From Bacillus sp. F19 (lineage in GTDB: Bacteria > Bacillota > Bacilli > Bacillales > Bacillaceae): a stretch of 64,000 bases of DNA. Numbering within the stretch: position 1 is the first letter of the stretch; each line of letters opens with the position of its first letter. This document shows, piece by piece, positions 1 through 8,691 of this stretch. The stretch is taken from positions 3,188,001 through 3,252,000 of the forward strand of contig CP085710.1 in the NCBI GenBank assembly GCA_023823795.1, read 5' to 3'. The notes under the pieces were generated by a model. That model saw only the letters and a program-made list of their open reading frames with translations. It was not told where the DNA came from and made no database searches. A program made the position numbers and the translations under genes.

Positions 1-1
1 T

Positions 2-337
2 GCATTTACTCATAGTTTTGGCAGGTTTAATGATTTAGATGGACATCTCAATGATGAGTTTGAAATTGAATATATAAATGAAGATAAACCGTACCATCAT
101 TATAAGATATTAGTTAGACCGGTTGAATGCGGGATAAAATTTGAGGACAAACACATAACCCAAACCGTTAAATTAAGGGATGGTAGCAAAGCTATTTATT
201 CCACAGCTACAGATGGATTTAATTTTCTTGCCTTTGAAAAGTATGGCTTTCAATACATTCTGAGCATTAGTAAAGATGTGACAACAGTCTCAAAAGAAGT
301 ATTAGCTGAAATCGCGGACTCAATAAGAAACAACTGA
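2..337 (+). CDS. C-terminal part of a hypothetical protein (DUF4367-like)
   Basis: An open frame enters from the left edge and runs 111 residues to a TGA. The last 50 residues (a KYGFQYILSIS strand, then a helix ending EVLAEIADSI) resemble the end of DUF4367 domains, found at the C-terminus of membrane-anchored Bacillus proteins of unknown role. The N-terminus and any membrane anchor lie outside the window, so the family call is tentative. It is the only plus-strand gene in the first 4 kb and runs towards the minus-strand gene ending at 524. Confidence 0.55.
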   Translation, partial: AFTHSFGRFNDLDGHLNDEFEIEYINEDKPYHHYKILVRPVECGIKFEDKHITQTVKLRDGSKAIYSTATDGFNFLAFEKYGFQYILSISKDVTTVSKEVLAEIADSIRNN

Positions 338-360
338 TATCATTAGGGGTGAGGATCTTC

Positions 361-434
361 GGCAATCGCCCCCGATTGTTGAATATCATTTATGTTGTCT
401 TATCGAAGAAAAGCGCCCGATTGCGGAATATTGA
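361..434. repeat. Two copies of the dispersed CCCGATTGTTGAA element
   Basis: Two copies of an intergenic motif lie here, one reading tcgcccccgattgttgaata and one reading gcgcccgattgcggaata. The first forms a CAATCG/CGATTG hairpin. About 13 copies occur between 0.36 and 33.9 kb, nearly always between genes and often just past the 3' end of a minus-strand gene. Confidence 0.6.
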
Positions 435-523
435 AAAATGTGAAAGTGCTGCAAAAATGGCTCCTCAAATACCGCGTAAGTTTAAAAATTAACATTCTGT
501 TTAAGTTATTATTTATTAAAAAT

Positions 524-1567
524 TCACTTCCCAACGAAGAAGTTTACAACTGCTCCATCTACTTGAGACCAGATTTCTGTAATACTCTTTTCTCTTAAAT
601 CGTAGAAGTTTACAGTTACTGTATTATCGTTCTTATCATTTATTTCTATCTGTTTATTTTTGTTAGCTAAAAAATAAAATCCACTTTTATCTTTGCTATA
701 CTCAGGTTCCCGCATACTTATTTTTGAATCTTGTAAGAGTAAGGTTTTGTTCTGACTCTCCATATCAATTGTTGCTACATTGTAAATTTGTTCTTCTAGA
801 TTATTAAAGTAACTAATTAAAACATCTTTCCCATCTGAAGATAACGAGGCACCTGTTAAGAAAGTTTCCAAAGAAGTTATATCTTTTACTTTTTGTCCAT
901 CTTTATTATAGATAGATAGAGTATAAACTGGTGGTTCAGGAGGAATCCCTTTCTTATTCGCTTGATCAATTTTTTCATACTCTTTTTTTACTGAATTCGT
1001 TACTACTAATAACTGTTCTTTATCAGGATTGTAATTAATCATCTTTACTGATGTGTCTTTATCTTGATTATCCCATTTATGAATTTCTTTGTTCTTTAAA
1101 TCATAAATAGCGAATTGAAAGTTACGATCGCTCCCACTCATCAAAACCCTCATAATTAGAAGTTGATTTTTCTCATCTAATTCTAATAAATCAACATGAT
1201 TAAATTCATTGGTAAGTTGTGCAGTTTGACTATTATTAAGATTCTTTTTAAAAAGTTGAGATGTTTTATTTTTTGTTTTATATGTAAAATATACTTCATT
1301 ATTTGATTTAGAATATGTTGCAGTAGGATACTCTGTTATCTCTTTTTTTAAGAGTATTTTATTCGTTTTTGTGTACAAATCATACTGAAAAAATATTTGA
1401 TTCAATTTCCTATCTACAAAATTCACATATAGATAATTCCCTTTAATACCTACAGTATTAGTTTGTTCAGCATAAACCAACATGTTTGTATTGTAGAAAA
1501 CAGAGATCAACAAAAAGATAATTACTGGAAATTTATTCAATTGAATCATACTCCTTTGATATTGCAT
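524..1567 (-). CDS. Secreted TolB-like beta-propeller protein
   Basis: A 347-residue protein with an N-terminal hydrophobic segment (FPVIIFLLISVFY) and a plausible signal-peptidase site after VYA. The rest is repeated short beta-strand units such as VYTLSIYNKDGQKVKDI and SKDKSGFYFLANK. This pattern is typical of WD40/TolB-like six-bladed propellers that work outside the membrane. No catalytic residues are evident. The start is uncertain: an in-frame TTG directly precedes the ATG at 1567, and the ATG at 1549 has an AAAGGAG only one base upstream, which is too close. Role unknown. Confidence 0.65.
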   Translation of the reverse strand: MQYQRSMIQLNKFPVIIFLLISVFYNTNMLVYAEQTNTVGIKGNYLYVNFVDRKLNQIFFQYDLYTKTNKILLKKEITEYPTATYSKSNNEVYFTYKTKNKTSQLFKKNLNNSQTAQLTNEFNHVDLLELDEKNQLLIMRVLMSGSDRNFQFAIYDLKNKEIHKWDNQDKDTSVKMINYNPDKEQLLVVTNSVKKEYEKIDQANKKGIPPEPPVYTLSIYNKDGQKVKDITSLETFLTGASLSSDGKDVLISYFNNLEEQIYNVATIDMESQNKTLLLQDSKISMREPEYSKDKSGFYFLANKNKQIEINDKNDNTVTVNFYDLREKSITEIWSQVDGAVVNFFVGK

Positions 1568-1621
1568 CAAAGGTTATGTTCCCCAAAATTCTCAATTAAA
1601 TTTAATGTGTAAGATCTTTAA

Positions 1622-1650
1622 AGCAAATAGCCCCCGTTTGTTGAATAGGA
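1622..1650. repeat. Dispersed CCCGATTGTTGAA element, variant
   Basis: One variant copy reads agcccccgtttgttgaatag. It lies between the minus-strand genes ending at 524 and 1725. Confidence 0.5.
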
Positions 1651-1724
1651 TCTTCAACAAAAAGTGCATTTACCCTTCTTGGATCAACGCACTGTAAGAT
1701 AAGTCATTTTAACCAATTGCATTA

Positions 1725-2340
1725 TTATGTACTCAAATTTTTTAATGCTTTTATTTGATATTTATCACGAATTTTAATAATAAGATTATAAATAAGGTAT
1801 CCAAAATTGACACCCAATACATTACAAATTACATCATCGATATCTGTAACGCGTCCCCATCCGCCAGCAAAGTTTTCTAAAAGCTGTAATAGCTCAATGG
1901 TTATTGATACTGCCAAGCCTAATAAGGTAACTTCTTTCAAACCTCCAAATTTATTCCATAAAATTGGTACCAAAAAACCTAAAGGCATTAATAATAAAAT
2001 ATTGCCGCCTACATTTTTAAGAATAAGTGAAATCATAAATAGGACATCGCCATCATAAGAAGTTCCTATTTGACTAATATTTTCAATAATAGTTACAAGA
2101 GGTACAACATTTATAGAACGGAAAACATTCACGTATTGATAATCAAATCCTATTGGGAGAGGAAATAAAGTCACAGCAGCAACCATACATATGTATATTA
2201 TAAAAAATAAATTAATTATTTCCTTGAACCAGTGTAAGTGTATTTGATTTCTTGTGTTTCCTTACGATTAAAATACCTCGAGCAATAAGATAACATATAA
2301 ACCCTAATAAAATTATTGAACTTCCATTAATCAAAAACAA
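1725..2340 (-). pseudogene. VanZ-like membrane protein, apparently frameshifted
   Basis: The frame from 2186 to 1725 (153 residues) has the VanZ-like hallmarks NILLLMPLGFLVP, an ITIELLQL helix and RVTDIDDVICNVLG. It begins abruptly at MVAAVTLFPLPI. A second frame just upstream (TTG 2340 to TAA 2212, 42 residues) encodes a membrane helix plus basic stretch that looks like the missing first segment. The main frame stays open upstream of its ATG into this stretch (WFKEIINLFFIIYIC) with no usable start. One frameshift near 2215-2240 would join them. VanZ relatives are membrane proteins, some linked to glycopeptide resistance. A sequencing error could mimic this. Confidence 0.55.
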
Positions 2341-2439
2341 TCCATCAACATCTCCCTTTTTCTTACTCCTAACTTATCCTGATTTTACCATAAATCTCTT
2401 AAACGGACCTGTCCCGTTTGGCAATAAAAAAGCCCTACT

Positions 2440-2475
2440 TCTTATTGAAGTAAAGCCCCCGTTTGTTGAAGATGC
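2440..2475. repeat. Dispersed CCCGATTGTTGAA element, variant
   Basis: A copy with agcccccgtttgttgaag follows an AT-rich stretch (cttcttattgaag) just past the 3' end of the ABM-domain gene. Same family as the copies at 361-434. Confidence 0.5.
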
Positions 2476-2509
2476 TCACCTTACGCCAACCGTTTGTAAA
2501 GTAAAACTT

Positions 2510-2806
2510 TTACGAAAGATCAACTTTTTGAAAGTGTTCAACTGTCGGGAATGGTTCATAAAAATGATGGAGTTGATTTTTCCATTCTTGATATTCGTCT
2601 GATTGTCTAAATCCAACTGTATGATCTTCTAAAGTTTCCCACCTTACTAATAACAAATATTTCCCCTCAGCTTCCATACAACGCTGTAGTTCGTGGGATA
2701 TATAGCCCTTCATTGCTGAAATAATTTTAGATGCCTTACGAAAAGCTTCTTCATATTCCTGTTCCATACCTTTTTTAACTTGAAGCATAACAGCTTCTAA
2801 TATCAT
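2510..2806 (-). CDS. Antibiotic biosynthesis monooxygenase (ABM) domain protein
   Basis: A 98-residue single-domain protein. It opens with ILEAVMLQVKKGMEQEYEEAF and has the central SAMKGYISHELQRC and YLLLVRWETLEDH strands typical of the dimeric alpha/beta-barrel ABM superfamily. Members include heme-degrading and quinol monooxygenases as well as non-enzymatic relatives. The ATG at 2806 is preferred over the adjacent TTG because GGGGGAG lies five bases upstream of it. No neighbour suggests a substrate. Confidence 0.75.
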   Translation of the reverse strand: MILEAVMLQVKKGMEQEYEEAFRKASKIISAMKGYISHELQRCMEAEGKYLLLVRWETLEDHTVGFRQSDEYQEWKNQLHHFYEPFPTVEHFQKVDLS

Positions 2807-2889
2807 CAAAGCTCCCCCTCTGTGTCCAATTATAGAATGAATATTTTCACTCTATATCTTCTTTTTATGATTAATAATCCCTTCAAAAA

Positions 2890-2992
2890 GAGCCCTTCTC
2901 TATTCAAGAAAGGCGCCCGATTGTTGAAGATCGTTCTGGAACATCCACGTTGCAAGGTTATTCAAGAAAAGCCCCCGATTGTTGAATAAGGT
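2890..2992. repeat. Tandem pair of dispersed CCCGATTGTTGAA elements
   Basis: Two copies 60 bases apart (gcgcccgattgttgaagat and gcccccgattgttgaataag), each preceded by a ttcaagaaa(g) arm. They lie between the ABM and SUKH genes. Confidence 0.6.
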
Positions 2993-3033
2993 TATTTAGC
3001 TGTTCTGCTCTGCATCGTCATAGTTTTGTAATA

Positions 3034-3060
3034 AAAAAAGACGGATTCCCCGTCCTTTTT
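3034..3060 (-). terminator. Rho-independent terminator of the SUKH gene
   Basis: A GACGG/CCGTC stem with a short loop is flanked by A and T runs. It directly abuts the stop codon of the minus-strand gene at 3059. Confidence 0.7.
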
Positions 3061-3421
3061 ATGACACAGCTTCTAAGAATTTATTAAATGTCCAGAACAT
3101 TACCTCTGGTTCCCATTCTCCTTCACCGTGCATAGCTGTCATTACAGGATATTTTTTATTACTTATATCAATGAAAATTGGGTCACCTACAAGCTCATCG
3201 TAACCAATGACATACCAACTTTCCTTCCAATCTCCTTCATCATTACCAGCTAAAGAATTTCCATCTTCATCAATACTGTAACCTAGCTGACCTTCTTCAA
3301 TTTCTTCTCTTGTGAACAGGTGAATTGATATGGTCTCGCCTTCAATATCATCTATTTTCACATCGATACTCTCAAGTTCCTCAATTTTACTCAATATGAA
3401 TTCCAAATCTTCGTTTAACAC
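3059..3421 (-). CDS. SMI1/KNR4 (SUKH) family protein, probable immunity protein
   Basis: A 120-residue acidic protein. The C-terminal motif (GYDELVGDPIFIDIS, PVMTAMHGEGEWEPEVMFWTFNKFLE) is diagnostic of the SUKH superfamily. In bacteria these proteins are mostly cytoplasmic immunity proteins against polymorphic toxins. The GTG start at 3421 has GGAGGGA eight bases upstream. No toxin gene is next to it, so it is an orphan immunity-like gene here. Confidence 0.75.
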   Translation of the reverse strand: MLNEDLEFILSKIEELESIDVKIDDIEGETISIHLFTREEIEEGQLGYSIDEDGNSLAGNDEGDWKESWYVIGYDELVGDPIFIDISNKKYPVMTAMHGEGEWEPEVMFWTFNKFLEAVS

Positions 3422-3496
3422 AATATATCCCTCCGATTAAAAGCAGATCTTATTTAAAATAGATTATACCATCAAACATAAAAAACCTTTTAAAAG

Positions 3497-3546
3497 TTAT
3501 CAAACAACGATTACACTTTGCAGCAATCGCCCCCGATTGTTGAATA
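3497..3546. repeat. Dispersed CCCGATTGTTGAA element with hairpin
   Basis: The copy caatcgcccccgattgttg forms a perfect CAATCG/CGATTG hairpin next to a second imperfect one (cgattacactttgcagcaatcg). It lies just past the end of the DUF3888 gene and could act as a terminator. Confidence 0.55.
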
Positions 3547-3560
3547 ACTCCTTTGCCTCA

Positions 3561-4250
3561 TCAATTAGTTTCTAATGGAATTTTACTAATATCAGAAACA
3601 TCTTTATGGTCGTATTTTATTACCTGAAAACTTGGTATGCGTAATGTGATTGTGTCAAAACCATAAGGCGGCATTCCAGCTCTCTCATAGGTAACAATCT
3701 GGATTGTGATATCGTATTTATCATCAAATTCATCTCGATCAATATTTATAATTCTTTGTGAATGAAACAGCTTTGATTCCCCATAAATAGTTTTTGTTGC
3801 ATCAAGAATTTCTTTCCCAATAGCCCTTAAAAATGCCTGCTCAAGCATTACTTCACTTCCAACCGTAGGTACCTTTTTCTTCTCAATCTTCACAGTTTTC
3901 CAAGTACTGTCCACATTATTTAGTGTATATAAAAGATTTAATCCATCTAGTTTGACTGCGTGAACGTATGCAATGTTTTCTTTCACATAAATCCTTGGTT
4001 CTCTAACCCAATTCCAAATATCCCTTTGAAGTACTAATAAGACTTCCTTACCTAAAGGTGAAATTTGCTCTTTTTCATTATAAAAGGGAAATTCCCTGAA
4101 GAAGTAAATATCTTTTATGCCTTTTAAATCAACATCAAAATAATACTTCTCAATAAATTCTTTATTTGGCGTTTCCTGTTTTGCTGCTAAAACAGCATTA
4201 GTATTTATAAAGAATAAAAAACAAAGAATCATACACATCTTTCTCTTCAT
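3561..4250 (-). CDS. Secreted DUF3888 protein
   Basis: A 229-residue protein with a signal peptide (MKRKMCMILCFLFFINTNAV, site near LAA). The C-terminal half matches DUF3888: an EQAFLRAIGKEILDATK helix, a YGESKLF...INIDR segment and the end motif GMPPYGFDTITLRI. The fold's function is unknown and it is common in Bacillus secreted proteins. A motif copy at 4345 lies upstream and another at 3526 downstream. Confidence 0.7.
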   Translation of the reverse strand: MKRKMCMILCFLFFINTNAVLAAKQETPNKEFIEKYYFDVDLKGIKDIYFFREFPFYNEKEQISPLGKEVLLVLQRDIWNWVREPRIYVKENIAYVHAVKLDGLNLLYTLNNVDSTWKTVKIEKKKVPTVGSEVMLEQAFLRAIGKEILDATKTIYGESKLFHSQRIINIDRDEFDDKYDITIQIVTYERAGMPPYGFDTITLRIPSFQVIKYDHKDVSDISKIPLETN

Positions 4251-4311
4251 TTGATCCCACCTATTTTTAAGTTGTATGTATCTTGCTCAGTACATTTTTA
4301 ATCCATCCTAT

Positions 4312-4368
4312 GGTACACAAAAAAGACGATTACATTGTTCTGTAATCGCGCCCGATTGTGGAAGATAG
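4312..4368. repeat. Dispersed CCCGATTGTTGAA element with upstream hairpin
   Basis: A GATTACA/TGTAATC hairpin is followed by gcgcccgattgtggaagat. This is the clearest example of the composite structure, stem-loop plus conserved tail. Confidence 0.55.
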
Positions 4369-4417
4369 TCATGAAGTACAACCCCTTTGATAACGACATA
4401 CGTAGAAAAAGTACCCT

Positions 4418-4552
4418 TTACTTTATAAATAAACATTCATCATCCCTAAGTGTTTCATCAGAATATTTAGTCATACTTTCTAAAGCTTTTAATCTGTCTT
4501 CAATAGACCAACATGATTTGTCTAGAAATAAATCCTCTCTCAACTCAAGCAT
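4418..4552 (-). CDS. Small hypothetical protein
   Basis: A 44-residue acidic, helical frame (MLELREDLFLDKS, WSIEDRLKALESMTKYSDETLRDDE) fills the space between the DUF3888 and protease genes. An AGAGG lies immediately before the ATG, which is too close, so the start may be wrong or the gene may be a remnant. No family is recognised. Confidence 0.35.
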   Translation of the reverse strand: MLELREDLFLDKSCWSIEDRLKALESMTKYSDETLRDDECLFIK

Positions 4553-4623
4553 CCTCTGAATTAAGAACCATATCTATGATTTTTCCTTTAAACAAATTAT
4601 TTTAAGACCAACCGTTATTAACT

Positions 4624-6114
4624 TTACGATCTAATTATAATTAAACTCCATTCATCCTGATCATATTTATTTCTCCCACGTCTAAAGTGTATTAAGTTAT
4701 TTCCATTACGAGCTATGACTCCCGGTTGCTCTAAGTTAGATTGGTTATAATTTTGATTATAACTATAAAGTTTCACGTCTTCGAATGTACCTAAGTTGGA
4801 GCCGATAATATCAGGGCGATCCCAATAATGTCCTGGAAACTCATTGGGTCTTCCAAAAGCATAAGCTATCCCCCCTGTAGATAAAGGAACAGCTACTCCG
4901 ATTTCTCCATCTTCTTTAGCCATTATTGAAGGGTTTCCGGATACATTTGTAACTATGATTTTTTCGGGACTCCATTCATCCTGATCATATTTATTTCTCC
5001 CACGTATAAAGTGTATTAAGTTATTTCCATTACGAGCTATGACTCCCGGTTGCTCCAAGTTAGATTGGTTATAATTTTGATTATAACTATAAAGTTTCAC
5101 GTCTTCGAATGTACCTAAGCTGGAGCCGATAATATCAGGACGATCCCAATAATGTCCTGGAAACTCATTGGGTCTTCCAAAAGCATAAGCTATCCCCCCT
5201 GTAGATAAAGGAACAGCTACTCCGATTTCTCCATCTTGTTTCGTGTATATTGAAGGATCTCCAGATATTTTTAAGCCAACAATTTTCTGCAAAATAAGAG
5301 ATTTCTCAATCAAATAAGAAATTCGCACCCCAAAATTATAACCAGTGGAATCAGTTTTGCAACCGCCATTTGTATGTACACCAACTAATGTACCATTTGG
5401 TGAAAGAAGAATTCCTGAACCAGATGTTCCTCCATCTGTATCTATGTCATTATATTCGATGCGGTAACTACTTATAGCAGTCGCAGGTCCTGCTTCTATC
5501 ATCTTACGATCCCCATTAGGATGCTGGATAATACAAAGCATATCTCCTACTGCAGCATCTACATTAGCAACTTGAGCAACCCCAAATATTTGTCCTGGAT
5601 TTCCTTGAAGTCTGAGAATAGCATAGTCTAATCCACCTTCTCTATATTCAACTAATCCTATAACATTAAAAGATTGTTCTGGTTTTGGATTACCGATTGA
5701 GTCTAACTGATAGTCAAAGTTCACATGCATATTTGTTGCAATCTCTGTAGAAGGAATTGGATCATTAGTTCCATTTATTCTTGGAACAATCCATCCTCCA
5801 GGGGATTGATCAAAACAATGTCCAGCTGTTAAAAATAAATCATCAGAAATAAGCGTTCCGGAACACCATCTAACGCCAGATACATTTCCTGGGTTGGTGT
5901 ATATACTTGCTAAGTTATTGTTCCATTGAACTTGTCCCACGGGAGCTTGGTGAGCACTCACAAAAGCACTTGTTACGCCTAAGTTTCCGTTATACTGTTC
6001 AACATGTTGTAAGTCATTTACAGGTCCACAAGGTGAAATTTCACCCGGTGGGTCTACATATACAATAGGTGGAAGATCTTCAGTTTCCTTAAGTTGTATT
6101 TTTGAATTTTTCAT
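4624..6114 (-). CDS. Trypsin-like serine protease with a duplicated C-terminal domain
   Basis: A 496-residue protein starting at the ATG at 6114, which has AAGGAG six bases upstream; a longer in-frame reading is unsupported. Residues 80-275 are a chymotrypsin-fold protease: LTAGHC gives His99, LDYAILRL gives Asp163 and GGTSGSG gives Ser231. Cys84 and Cys100 could pair. Residues from about 285 are two near-identical 108-residue units rich in Gly, Tyr and Trp (AFGRPNEFPGHYWDRPD, YNQNYNQSNLEQPGVIARNG, LIHFIRGRNKYDQDEW). They look like beta-propeller or lectin-like blades. No signal peptide is visible although the disulfide and repeat pattern suggest an extracellular enzyme. Confidence 0.8.
   Translation of the reverse strand: MKNSKIQLKETEDLPPIVYVDPPGEISPCGPVNDLQHVEQYNGNLGVTSAFVSAHQAPVGQVQWNNNLASIYTNPGNVSGVRWCSGTLISDDLFLTAGHCFDQSPGGWIVPRINGTNDPIPSTEIATNMHVNFDYQLDSIGNPKPEQSFNVIGLVEYREGGLDYAILRLQGNPGQIFGVAQVANVDAAVGDMLCIIQHPNGDRKMIEAGPATAISSYRIEYNDIDTDGGTSGSGILLSPNGTLVGVHTNGGCKTDSTGYNFGVRISYLIEKSLILQKIVGLKISGDPSIYTKQDGEIGVAVPLSTGGIAYAFGRPNEFPGHYWDRPDIIGSSLGTFEDVKLYSYNQNYNQSNLEQPGVIARNGNNLIHFIRGRNKYDQDEWSPEKIIVTNVSGNPSIMAKEDGEIGVAVPLSTGGIAYAFGRPNEFPGHYWDRPDIIGSNLGTFEDVKLYSYNQNYNQSNLEQPGVIARNGNNLIHFRRGRNKYDQDEWSLIIIRS
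4646..5240. repeat. Near-identical tandem duplication inside the protease gene
   Basis: A segment of about 270 bp starting at 4646 recurs at 4970 with very few substitutions, a period of 324 bp (108 codons). The identity is high enough to suggest recent duplication or ongoing gene conversion. Confidence 0.85.
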
Positions 6115-6482
6115 GGTTATCTCCTTTATATAACTAAAAGTATTAATATTAATTTTAACGAGATTCATTTAATTAATACTGATAAATTAAATATAAGATT
6201 ACCGACATTAAACCAATATTATTTGTTCAACAATCTGGCCCGATTGTTGCAAAGAAACAAATACTCACTATTCCACAATCCTGCCCTTTAATGGAATAAC
6301 TTACAAATTCAAGATGCACTATCTAATTTCCTTTCTTACTTCAGAATCTGGCCCGATTGCTGAACAAAATTAAAAAAGCACACATTTCATAAATAAGTTA
6401 TTATTTGTTCCAAAACTCGTCCTTTTCTGAACACGTTTCTTTTTGATTTGATCATCCCCTCTAAAGTGATTTTGGTATGTCA
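6115..6482. other. Gene-free stretch with two dispersed-motif copies
   Basis: No gene is visible. Copies of the dispersed motif lie near 6229 (ctggcccgattgttgca) and 6348 (ctggcccgattgctgaac), with an eroded third near 6280 (cctgccctttaatgga). The stretch sits between the protease ribosome binding site and the left end of the IS3-family element. Confidence 0.5.
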
Positions 6483-6490
6483 ACACTAAA

Positions 6491-7324
6491 CTAGACAGTT
6501 TTTTTAAGGTGTAAATTTTTGTATTCTCTTGGACTTAAATAACCCAATGTACCATGTATTCTTGTTCCATTAAACCAGTTCACATAATCAAATAGTTTTC
6601 TATTTAAGTCGGATAATGATTCGAAGTGGCGTTTTTTCACAAACTCTGTCTTGATAATTTTAAATGTTGCCTCCGCCACCGCATTATCATATGGACAGCC
6701 TTTCATACTCAAAGAACGCTTGATTTTAAATGTTGCTAGGGCTTCGTCAATCAATTTATTCTTGAATTCACTTCCTCGATCCGTGTGAAATAGCTTGATC
6801 TTGCTTAGATCGATTTCAATTGAAGAAATGGCTCGGTACACAAGCTGTACGTCCTTCTGCGGACCAGCACTGTACCCGATAATTTCCCGATTGTAAAGAT
6901 CAACAAATACACATATGTAATGCCATTTTTTCTCGACTCTCACATACGTTAAATCACTGACAACCACGTTGTAAGCTGCTTTTTGTCTGAACTCACGGTT
7001 AAGCTCATTCTTTTGTTTCGATTCGTTACACGTTGATGCATGGGGCTTGAACTGGGCAATGGTATAAGTGGACACTAGACCTTGCTCTTTCATCACTCTG
7101 CCAATCCGTCTTCTTGAAACCTGGTATCCACATTTCTGGAGTTCCACTTTAATTTTCCGCGTCCCATAGTTTTGGCGGCTGGCATGAAAGATTTCAATCA
7201 CCTTGAGGGTTACCTCATCTGTTTGAGGGTGAATTTTTTCTTCGTAATAATACGTGCTTCTTGGAATCTCGAGGACGTTACACATTGCTGATACCGAGTA
7301 TTTGTGGGTGTTGTTTCGAATCAC
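6491..7324 (-). CDS. IS3-family transposase OrfB (DDE catalytic subunit)
   Basis: A 277-residue frame with an N-terminal HTH_21-like segment (EIFHASRQNYGTRKIKVEL) and an rve integrase core. The catalytic triad is visible as VVSDLTYV (Asp), FHTDRGSEF (Asp) and CPYDNAVAEATFKIIK (Glu). The annotated GTG lies just after the orfA stop, but the frame stays open upstream, as expected when OrfAB is made by -1 frameshifting. Confidence 0.9.
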   Translation of the reverse strand: MIRNNTHKYSVSAMCNVLEIPRSTYYYEEKIHPQTDEVTLKVIEIFHASRQNYGTRKIKVELQKCGYQVSRRRIGRVMKEQGLVSTYTIAQFKPHASTCNESKQKNELNREFRQKAAYNVVVSDLTYVRVEKKWHYICVFVDLYNREIIGYSAGPQKDVQLVYRAISSIEIDLSKIKLFHTDRGSEFKNKLIDEALATFKIKRSLSMKGCPYDNAVAEATFKIIKTEFVKKRHFESLSDLNRKLFDYVNWFNGTRIHGTLGYLSPREYKNLHLKKTV

Positions 7325-7326
7325 AT

Positions 7327-7611
7327 TTACTTTCGTCCCATGATCAGCGCGGCTTGCTTTAAAATATCATTCTCCATTTCTAGCTGTTTATTTCTCTTCA
7401 TTACCTCAGCTAATTTCACTTGATCAGGCGTTAAATTATCTTTTTCTTTAAACGAACCTGAGTTGCGTTGTTGACTGATCCATTTATCCAGCGAGGAAGG
7501 CGTCAAATCGTACTCTCTTATAATTTCTTTACGTGGCTTTCCAGTTAGGTATAGTTGTACGATTTGTTCTTTAAATTCTTGTGTGAATGTTCGGCGCTCT
7601 CGTTTAGTCAT
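7327..7611 (-). CDS. IS3-family transposase OrfA (HTH subunit)
   Basis: A 94-residue protein. It has an HTH_Tnp_1 domain (RRTFTQEFKEQIVQLYLTG...LTPSSLDKWISQ) followed by a leucine-zipper-like tail (KRNKQLEMENDILKQAAL). AAGGAG lies upstream of the ATG at 7611. It ends three bases before the OrfB GTG, in the other register. Confidence 0.9.
   Translation of the reverse strand: MTKRERRTFTQEFKEQIVQLYLTGKPRKEIIREYDLTPSSLDKWISQQRNSGSFKEKDNLTPDQVKLAEVMKRNKQLEMENDILKQAALIMGRK
7357..7363 (-). promoter_or_regulatory. Candidate -1 ribosomal frameshift heptamer T TTA AAG
   Basis: On the minus strand, within the orfA codons ATT TTA AAG, the heptamer TTTAAAG sits in the X XXY YYZ register. The -1 frame is open from here through orfB, so slippage would give an OrfAB fusion transposase. 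Confidence 0.55.
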
Positions 7612-7823
7612 AGTAGAATCTCCTTTTTTCATTGTTTCCGTTAGTCTACTTGACCTTAAAATAATTGTCTAACTTAGTGTAGCCGATTCATTTCAAATCA
7701 ATATATGTTTTAGGCGGATATACAGTTCCTTACTTTAATTAAGGTAGGTTATATATCTAACACAGGGTGAGTTAAGGTGCATAAAAATAATATTATCCTG
7801 TATTTAGGAAAGGAATTGTATAT

Positions 7824-8654
7824 ATGGTTTTTTCAGATAAAAACAATATTTTTAATAGTAAAGCCGCAATATTACTTGCAGCAATGAGCTATCAGACATA
7901 TCCATTCTTTTTAGAAGGGAAACTTATCTTACCAAAAGGCTTTAAACTTCGATATACCATTCGTGCTTTTGCTAACGTAGAGGATCCTACGGAATTAGTA
8001 TTCGGTTTTATTGCCGAGTCACAAGATCAAATCATTATAGCGTTTAGAGGATATGCTGCATATCCTGCAGATCTTTTAGCATCCTATGACATATTTCAAG
8101 TTCCCTATCCTTTTGTTAGAAATGGGGGGAAAACCTCACGTGGATTTACATGTCTTTATCAATCAACAAGAAACAATTTAATCAGACAATTAAACAAACT
8201 TTCTACATCAAAAAAGCTGTTTGTTACCGGACACAACTACGGAGGAGCTTTGGCAACGTTAGCTGCTTTAGATATTGCAGTGAACACCGGGTTTAAAAAT
8301 CCTTTCGTGTATACGTATGGCAGTCCGCGTATCGGAGACCCTGTCTTTGCTTCCCGATTCAACCAAGTGGTAAAAAATAGTATACGAATTGTAAATATTC
8401 ATGACTCTTTTCCAACTTTCCCAGCAAAAAAGTATCCACCTCCTTTTACGGAGGAAGGATTATACTATCAACATGTAAAAACAAAGTATCCAATCTCTTT
8501 TCAGTTAAATAATACGCCGCGCAATGATGCGATTGCCTGTTATTTTAAATACCTCAGCAAAATGAATCCTGATTTTTCCAAAGCGTTATGCGATAAAAAT
8601 CCGGGATTTTGTCCCGATACCGAAATGTGTATTCCGTTTCGAGGAACATGCTAG
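7824..8654 (+). CDS. Class 3 lipase-family protein lacking the nucleophile Ser
   Basis: A 276-residue alpha/beta-hydrolase closely related to its neighbour at 8692. It keeps the class 3 lipase features AFRGY, TYGSPRIGDP, the HDSFPTFP acid loop (Asp194) and a candidate His217. But the nucleophile elbow reads TGHNYGGAL: Asn138 replaces the catalytic Ser, and Tyr replaces Leu. This requires two base changes in the Ser codon (AGT in the paralogue, AAC here). The C-terminus carries a conserved Cys cluster (NPGFCPDTEMCIPFRGTC). AAAGGAA precedes the ATG. It is probably catalytically dead and may have a binding or regulatory role. Confidence 0.8.
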   Translation: MVFSDKNNIFNSKAAILLAAMSYQTYPFFLEGKLILPKGFKLRYTIRAFANVEDPTELVFGFIAESQDQIIIAFRGYAAYPADLLASYDIFQVPYPFVRNGGKTSRGFTCLYQSTRNNLIRQLNKLSTSKKLFVTGHNYGGALATLAALDIAVNTGFKNPFVYTYGSPRIGDPVFASRFNQVVKNSIRIVNIHDSFPTFPAKKYPPPFTEEGLYYQHVKTKYPISFQLNNTPRNDAIACYFKYLSKMNPDFSKALCDKNPGFCPDTEMCIPFRGTC

Positions 8655-8691
8655 CGTCTAATGCCTTGAATATAAGAAAGGAGCTGCATAG

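Larger units (their letters stand above)
6483..7682 (-). mobile_element. IS3-family insertion sequence, apparently intact
   Basis: About 1.2 kb bounded by imperfect inverted ends: acactaaactagaca on the left, and acactaagttagaca when the right end is read on the other strand; both continue into TTTTAAGGT. Inside are orfA and orfB in minus-strand -1 register. Exact termini and target duplication are not certain. It separates the protease gene from the lipase pair. Confidence 0.85.

Noticed and set aside
361-434. The CCCGATTGTTGAA copies as a CRISPR array
   Set aside because: Copies are irregularly spaced by hundreds to thousands of bases, have no unique equal-length spacers between them, and no cas genes are present.
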